Shown here: piece by piece, positions 15,944-18,924 of the stretch | How positions within the stretch are numbered: the stretch's first letter is position 1 | Layout: each line of letters starts with the position of its first letter | Assembly (NCBI GenBank): GCA_012728535.1 | Contig: JAAYEX010000195.1 | Coordinates: forward strand, 1-18,924 | DNA length: 18,924 nucleotides | Source of the DNA: Clostridiaceae bacterium | Lineage (GTDB): Bacteria; Bacillota; Clostridia; Saccharofermentanales; DTU023 | Reading direction: 5' to 3' | Made by a program: the position numbers and the translations under genes | The notes under the pieces: model-generated | What the model saw: only the letters and a program-made list of their open reading frames with translations | What the model was told of the DNA's origin: nothing | Database searches by the model: none

Positions 15944-16731
15944 CAAAAGTATTAGAGATCAATAATCTGACCAAAAAATTCGGCGGTCTTACAGCTGTTG
16001 ATAATCTTACTTTCCATGTCTGGGAGAAGCAAATTTACGGTTTGATCGGCCCGAACGGAGCCGGTAAAACAACTGTATTTAACATGATTACAGCGGTTTA
16101 CGCTCCGACATCCGGAGACATAGTTTTTAACGGGGAAAGCCTGCTAAAGAAGTCCTCTTATGAGATTGCTCGAGCCGGTATTACTCGTACTTTCCAAAAC
16201 ATTCGCCTGTTCAAAGAGATGACTGTTTATGAGAATGTGCATACAGCCTGCCACCTGAATACAAAGTATAATATCTGGGACAGCCTTATTCACAATAAAG
16301 GCTATAAATCAGGTGAGAAACAGATCAGGCAGGAAGTAGCAGAGTTGCTTGAACGCATGGGTCTCTATGAAAGACGCGATGAGATCGCCATGAACCTGCC
16401 CTACGGAGACCAGCGGCGGTTAGAAATAGCGCGTGCGGTTGCTCTTCAACCCAAGCTCTTGCTTCTCGATGAACCTGCTGCGGGTATGAACCCGGATGAA
16501 ACCAATGAACTGGTGAAAACAATTCGCGGCATTCGTGAGGACTTTGATCTGACGATTCTTCTGATTGAGCACCATATGGATCTTGTTATGAATATCTGCG
16601 ACCAGATTGTGGTTATCAACTTTGGTAAAGAAATCGCCAAAGGAACTGCACAGGAAGTCCAAAGTCATCCTGAGGTTATTGAGGCTTATCTGGGCAAGAG
16701 AGAGGAGGAACTGCCACATGTCGATGCTTAG
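15940..16731 (+). CDS. livG: Branched-chain-type amino-acid ABC transporter ATP-binding protein (LivG-like)
   Basis: This is a 263-residue cytoplasmic ATPase of the importer. Walker A is GPNGAGKT (37-44), the Q-loop is in TRTFQNIRLF, the signature is the LivG-type LPYGDQ (153-158) followed by RRLEIARA, Walker B is LLLLDE (173-178), and the switch histidine is H211 in IEHHMD. The AAGMNPDE after Walker B and the C-terminal domain are typical of LivG rather than LivF. GGAGG (15929-15933) precedes ATG 15940. It overlaps livM by four bases and livF by 14. Confidence 0.97.
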   Translation: MTKVLEINNLTKKFGGLTAVDNLTFHVWEKQIYGLIGPNGAGKTTVFNMITAVYAPTSGDIVFNGESLLKKSSYEIARAGITRTFQNIRLFKEMTVYENVHTACHLNTKYNIWDSLIHNKGYKSGEKQIRQEVAELLERMGLYERRDEIAMNLPYGDQRRLEIARAVALQPKLLLLDEPAAGMNPDETNELVKTIRGIREDFDLTILLIEHHMDLVMNICDQIVVINFGKEIAKGTAQEVQSHPEVIEAYLGKREEELPHVDA

Positions 16732-17434
16732 AGTTAGAGATCTCCATGTTTATTACGGTGGTATTCATGCCCTGCGCGGAGTGAATATCAATGTAAAGGA
16801 AGGAGAGATTGTTACAATTATCGGCTCCAACGGTGCAGGCAAATCCACCTTGCTCAATGCCCTGAGCGGAGTAGTCCCATACAAGGACGGCAGCATAGAG
16901 TATCAGGGAGAAATCCTTCCGAAACAAGCTGACCGGATTGTTAGAAAAGGTATATCTCAGGTACCTGAGGGCAGAGAAATCTTTGCCAACCTCACAGTGC
17001 GCGAGAACCTGATCATGGGTGCTTATCTCAGGCGGGACAAAGCAAAAATCAAAGAAGATATGGAAATGGTTTTTGATATTTTCCCGCGTCTGAAAGAGCG
17101 GATAACACAGATTGCCGGAACCCTTTCAGGTGGCGAGCAGCAAATGCTGGCTATGGGACGCGGGCTTATGAGTGATCCCCACCTTGTGATGCTGGATGAA
17201 CCTTCTTTGGGTCTGGCTCCTCTGCTGGTAGAAACCATATTTGATATTATTCAGGATATTCATGACCTGGGCAAGACGATACTACTGGTAGAACAGAATG
17301 CCTACAAGGCTTTAGCTGCAGCAGACTATGCCTATGTTTTGGAACAGGGTGTAATCGTTAAGGAAGATGATGCAGCAGTAATAGCGGCTGATCCAAGTAT
17401 TCAGGAAGCTTACCTGGGAGTTGCGAAGAGCTAA
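16718..17434 (+). CDS. livF: Branched-chain-type amino-acid ABC transporter ATP-binding protein (LivF-like)
   Basis: This is the second ATPase of the importer, 238 residues. Walker A is GSNGAGKST (36-44), the signature is LSGGEQ (136-141), Walker B is LVMLDE (156-161) followed by PSLGLAPLL, and the H-region is replaced by the LivF-type LLVEQNAYKAL. VPEGREIFANLTVRENL after the Q-loop is a LivF hallmark. I chose ATG 16718 with GAGGAGG directly upstream (16702-16708); the frame stays open further upstream to 16607 but that part lies inside livG and has no family match. It is the last gene of the liv operon. Confidence 0.97.
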   Translation: MSMLRVRDLHVYYGGIHALRGVNINVKEGEIVTIIGSNGAGKSTLLNALSGVVPYKDGSIEYQGEILPKQADRIVRKGISQVPEGREIFANLTVRENLIMGAYLRRDKAKIKEDMEMVFDIFPRLKERITQIAGTLSGGEQQMLAMGRGLMSDPHLVMLDEPSLGLAPLLVETIFDIIQDIHDLGKTILLVEQNAYKALAAADYAYVLEQGVIVKEDDAAVIAADPSIQEAYLGVAKS

Positions 17435-17467
17435 TCCTAAAATATAATTTAACGGGAAGTAGTTTGC

Positions 17468-17498
17468 TTCCGGAGAGCTGTACGGCAGCTCTCCGGGA
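17468..17498. promoter_or_regulatory. Strong hairpin downstream of livF / in the arcB leader
   Basis: CCGGAGAGCTG (17470-17480) pairs with CAGCTCTCCGG (17486-17496) around the loop TACGG, and the flanking TT/AA extend it past a bulged G. No U-tract follows on either strand, so it is not a canonical intrinsic terminator. It could end the liv transcript with Rho, protect its 3' end, or be the first element of a structured arcB leader. Confidence 0.65.
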
Positions 17499-17509
17499 AT
17501 AAACCTGCA

Positions 17510-17539
17510 GCACACAAGCAAGTTATCCCGGCAGTGTGC
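17510..17539. repeat. Second inverted repeat in the arcB upstream region
   Basis: GCACAC (17510-17515) pairs with GTGTGC (17534-17539) across an 18-base loop. It follows the strong hairpin at 17468-17498 by 11 bases. I do not recognise a known riboswitch or T-box element here. Confidence 0.35.
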
Positions 17540-17599
17540 ACTTAAGCTCGCTTTGTCGGATATTGCATGTTGGTAATCTGCAGTGACGTATACACAAAC

Positions 17600-17630
17600 A
17601 ATAATAAATAATAATAATAATAATAATAAT
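17600..17630 (+). repeat. AAT trinucleotide microsatellite next to the arcB ribosome binding site
   Basis: Eight uninterrupted AAT units run from 17607 to 17630, with two more units and one extra A just before (17600-17606). The tract ends one base before the AGGAGG Shine-Dalgarno (17632-17637) of arcB. It is the only simple-sequence tract of this kind in the window. Confidence 0.95.
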
Positions 17631-17642
17631 TAGGAGGTTGGT

Positions 17643-18638
17643 ATGGGTATTTCATTGAAGGGCAGACATTTTCTCACTTTAAAGGATTTTACGCCCGATG
17701 AAATTAGATATCTGCTCGATTTGTCAGCAGATCTCAAGCAGAAAAAACGTCTGGGAATTAAAGGGAACTCACTGGAAGGGAAGAACATAGTTCTTTTGTT
17801 TGAGAAAACGTCTACCAGAACACGTTGCGCCTTTGAAGTAGGAGCAATGGATGAAGGCGGCGGTGTGACCTTTTTAGGCTCAGCTGACTCGCAAATGGGC
17901 AAGAAGGAATCAACTCCTGATACAGCCCGTGTTCTTGGTCGCTTTTTTGATGGTATCGAGTTTAGAGGTTTCAAGCAGGAAACAGTTGAGATGTTGGCCA
18001 AATATGCTGGCGTGCCGGTCTGGAACGGTTTAACCGATATGTATCACCCGACCCAGGTTCTGGCAGACATGCTGACAGTGCGTGAATTCGTACCGAAACC
18101 ATTGAATCAGGTGAAGTTTGTTTATGTCGGAGATGCACGCAATAACATGGGTAATTCACTCATGATCGGTTGTGCAAAACTTGGTCTCGACTTTGTCGCC
18201 CTGGCTCCGAAAGAGCTCTGGCCTGAAGAGGGACTGGTCGAAGAAATGAAAGAAGTTGCAGCTGTAACAGGTGGCAGCATCACACTTAGCGATCAACGCG
18301 ATATCGTTGAAGGTGCAGATGTTCTTTACACTGATGTCTGGGTTTCCATGGGTGAGGAAGCTTTCTTCGCTGAACGGATAGCACAACTAAAGGATTATCA
18401 GGTCAATGCCGACCTTATGGCCCGCACCAAGAATAAAGACGCAATCTTCCTGCATTGTCTGCCTGCCTATCACGATCTGAACACAATTACCGGCAGTCAG
18501 GTCTACGAAGAGTTTGGTCTGGATTCCATGGAAGTGTCGGACGAAGTCTTCGAAGGGCCTCAATCCCGTGTCTTTGATCAGGCAGAAAACAGACTTCACA
18601 CAATTAAGGCTGTAATGGTCGCTACGATAGGACGCTAA
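17643..18638 (+). CDS. arcB: Ornithine carbamoyltransferase (ArcB, catabolic)
   Basis: In the arginine deiminase pathway this enzyme phosphorolyses citrulline to ornithine and carbamoyl phosphate. The 331-residue protein has the carbamoyl phosphate motif STRTR (57-61) within FEKTSTRTRCAFE, HPTQ (135-138) in YHPTQVLADMLT, the ornithine-binding DVWVSMG (231-237), and HCLPA (271-275) with C272. Sequence alone does not separate catabolic from anabolic enzymes with certainty; the catabolic call rests on arcC following directly and arcA upstream. AGGAGG (17632-17637) precedes ATG 17643 by five bases. Confidence 0.96.
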   Translation: MGISLKGRHFLTLKDFTPDEIRYLLDLSADLKQKKRLGIKGNSLEGKNIVLLFEKTSTRTRCAFEVGAMDEGGGVTFLGSADSQMGKKESTPDTARVLGRFFDGIEFRGFKQETVEMLAKYAGVPVWNGLTDMYHPTQVLADMLTVREFVPKPLNQVKFVYVGDARNNMGNSLMIGCAKLGLDFVALAPKELWPEEGLVEEMKEVAAVTGGSITLSDQRDIVEGADVLYTDVWVSMGEEAFFAERIAQLKDYQVNADLMARTKNKDAIFLHCLPAYHDLNTITGSQVYEEFGLDSMEVSDEVFEGPQSRVFDQAENRLHTIKAVMVATIGR

Positions 18639-18641
18639 ATG

Positions 18642-18673
18642 ACTTATCATAAGCTTCCGCTTTCTGGATAAGT
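18642..18673 (+). repeat. Short inverted repeat between arcB and arcC
   Basis: ACTTATC (18642-18648) pairs with GATAAGT (18667-18673) across an 18-base loop. No T-run follows, so arcB and arcC are probably transcribed together, with this as an mRNA processing or stability element at most. Confidence 0.35.
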
Positions 18674-18693
18674 ACAGAGATAATCATTAGAAT

Positions 18694-18713
18694 ATAATGT
18701 AAATAAACATTAT
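18694..18713 (+). repeat. AT-rich hairpin just before the arcC ribosome binding site
   Basis: ATAATGT (18694-18700) pairs with ACATTAT (18707-18713) around AAATAA, directly before AAGGAG (18715-18720). A TATAAT hexamer lies at 18693-18698 but without a recognisable -35. The stem is weak because it is nearly all A-T. Confidence 0.3.
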
Positions 18714-18730
18714 TAAGGAGAATAAAAAAG

Positions 18731-18924
18731 ATGACACAAAAAAGGATTGTTGTTGCGCTTGGTGGTAACGCGTTAGGCAACTCAGCAGAAGAACAAAAGG
18801 AACTGGTGCGTCAAACGGCAGTTCCGATCGTAGACCTGGTTATGGAAGGCCATGAAGTGGTCATAGCCCACGGTAATGGACCCCAGGTCGGCATGATAAA
18901 TCTTGCATTTGACAGTGGTGATAC
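18731..18924 (+). CDS. arcC: Carbamate kinase ArcC, N-terminal part (partial, runs off right edge)
   Basis: The first 64 codons are present. RIVVALGGNALG at residues 5-16 is the carbamate kinase nucleotide-phosphate loop, and EVVIAHGNGPQVGMINLA is the second family signature with the H-G-N-G-P-Q-V-G core. The enzyme transfers phosphate from carbamoyl phosphate to ADP, giving ATP, ammonia and CO2; it is the energy-yielding step of the pathway. AAGGAG lies at 18715-18720 with a 10-base spacer. It is 92 bases after arcB. Confidence 0.96.
   Translation, partial: MTQKRIVVALGGNALGNSAEEQKELVRQTAVPIVDLVMEGHEVVIAHGNGPQVGMINLAFDSGD

Noticed and set aside
16607..16717. Upstream extension of livF inside livG
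   Set aside because: The extra 37 codons are out-of-frame livG sequence; ATG 16718 has a strong ribosome binding site and a family N-terminus.
17468..17498. Hairpin after livF as a standard intrinsic terminator
   Set aside because: The stem is strong but neither strand shows a T-run after it.
17607..17630. AAT tract as part of a CRISPR or tandem-gene repeat
   Set aside because: Units are only three bases with no spacers; it is a simple microsatellite.

Overview
This window reads as a piece of a fermentative, low-to-mid GC Gram-positive anaerobe, most likely Clostridia in the broad sense; I cannot name a genus. The pointers are strong AGGAGG-type ribosome binding sites, a bacterial V-type (A/V) ATPase operon in the Enterococcus/Clostridium ntp order, an arginine deiminase pathway, a lipoprotein substrate-binding protein, and dense co-directional operons. 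No tRNA, rRNA, CRISPR array, insertion sequence or phage gene was seen.

Layout. (1) Positions 1-2243, minus strand: the N-terminal 363 codons of a half-size ABC exporter (cut by the window edge before its Walker A) and, upstream of it, a zinc-ribbon protein with a low-complexity linker and a multi-spanning membrane domain. (2) 2244-2541: a divergent intergenic region with tandem TATAAT-containing repeats. (3) 2542-11329, plus strand: a complete nine-gene V-type ATPase operon in the order ntpF-I-K-E-C-G-A-B-D. NtpK keeps every residue I can match to the known Na+ site of Enterococcus hirae NtpK, so a sodium pump is likely. (4) 11453-12670: arcA, arginine deiminase, followed by a clear intrinsic terminator. 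(5) 12892-17434: a five-gene branched-chain-type (HAAT/LIV family) amino-acid ABC transporter, livJ-H-M-G-F, with its own recognisable promoter and an attenuator-like hairpin after livJ. (6) 17643-18924: arcB (ornithine carbamoyltransferase) and the first 64 codons of arcC (carbamate kinase), with a structured leader and an (AAT)8 microsatellite just before the arcB ribosome binding site.

How the parts may fit. ArcA, ArcB and ArcC together turn arginine into ornithine, ammonia and CO2 with one ATP. The pathway is split by a LIV-type importer rather than accompanied by the usual ArcD arginine/ornithine antiporter, which is not visible in this window. The ATP made could feed the adjacent Na+ V-ATPase, so the locus may act as an arginine-to-sodium-gradient energy module. 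The gene identities are strong. The physiological coupling and the transporter's substrate are inference.
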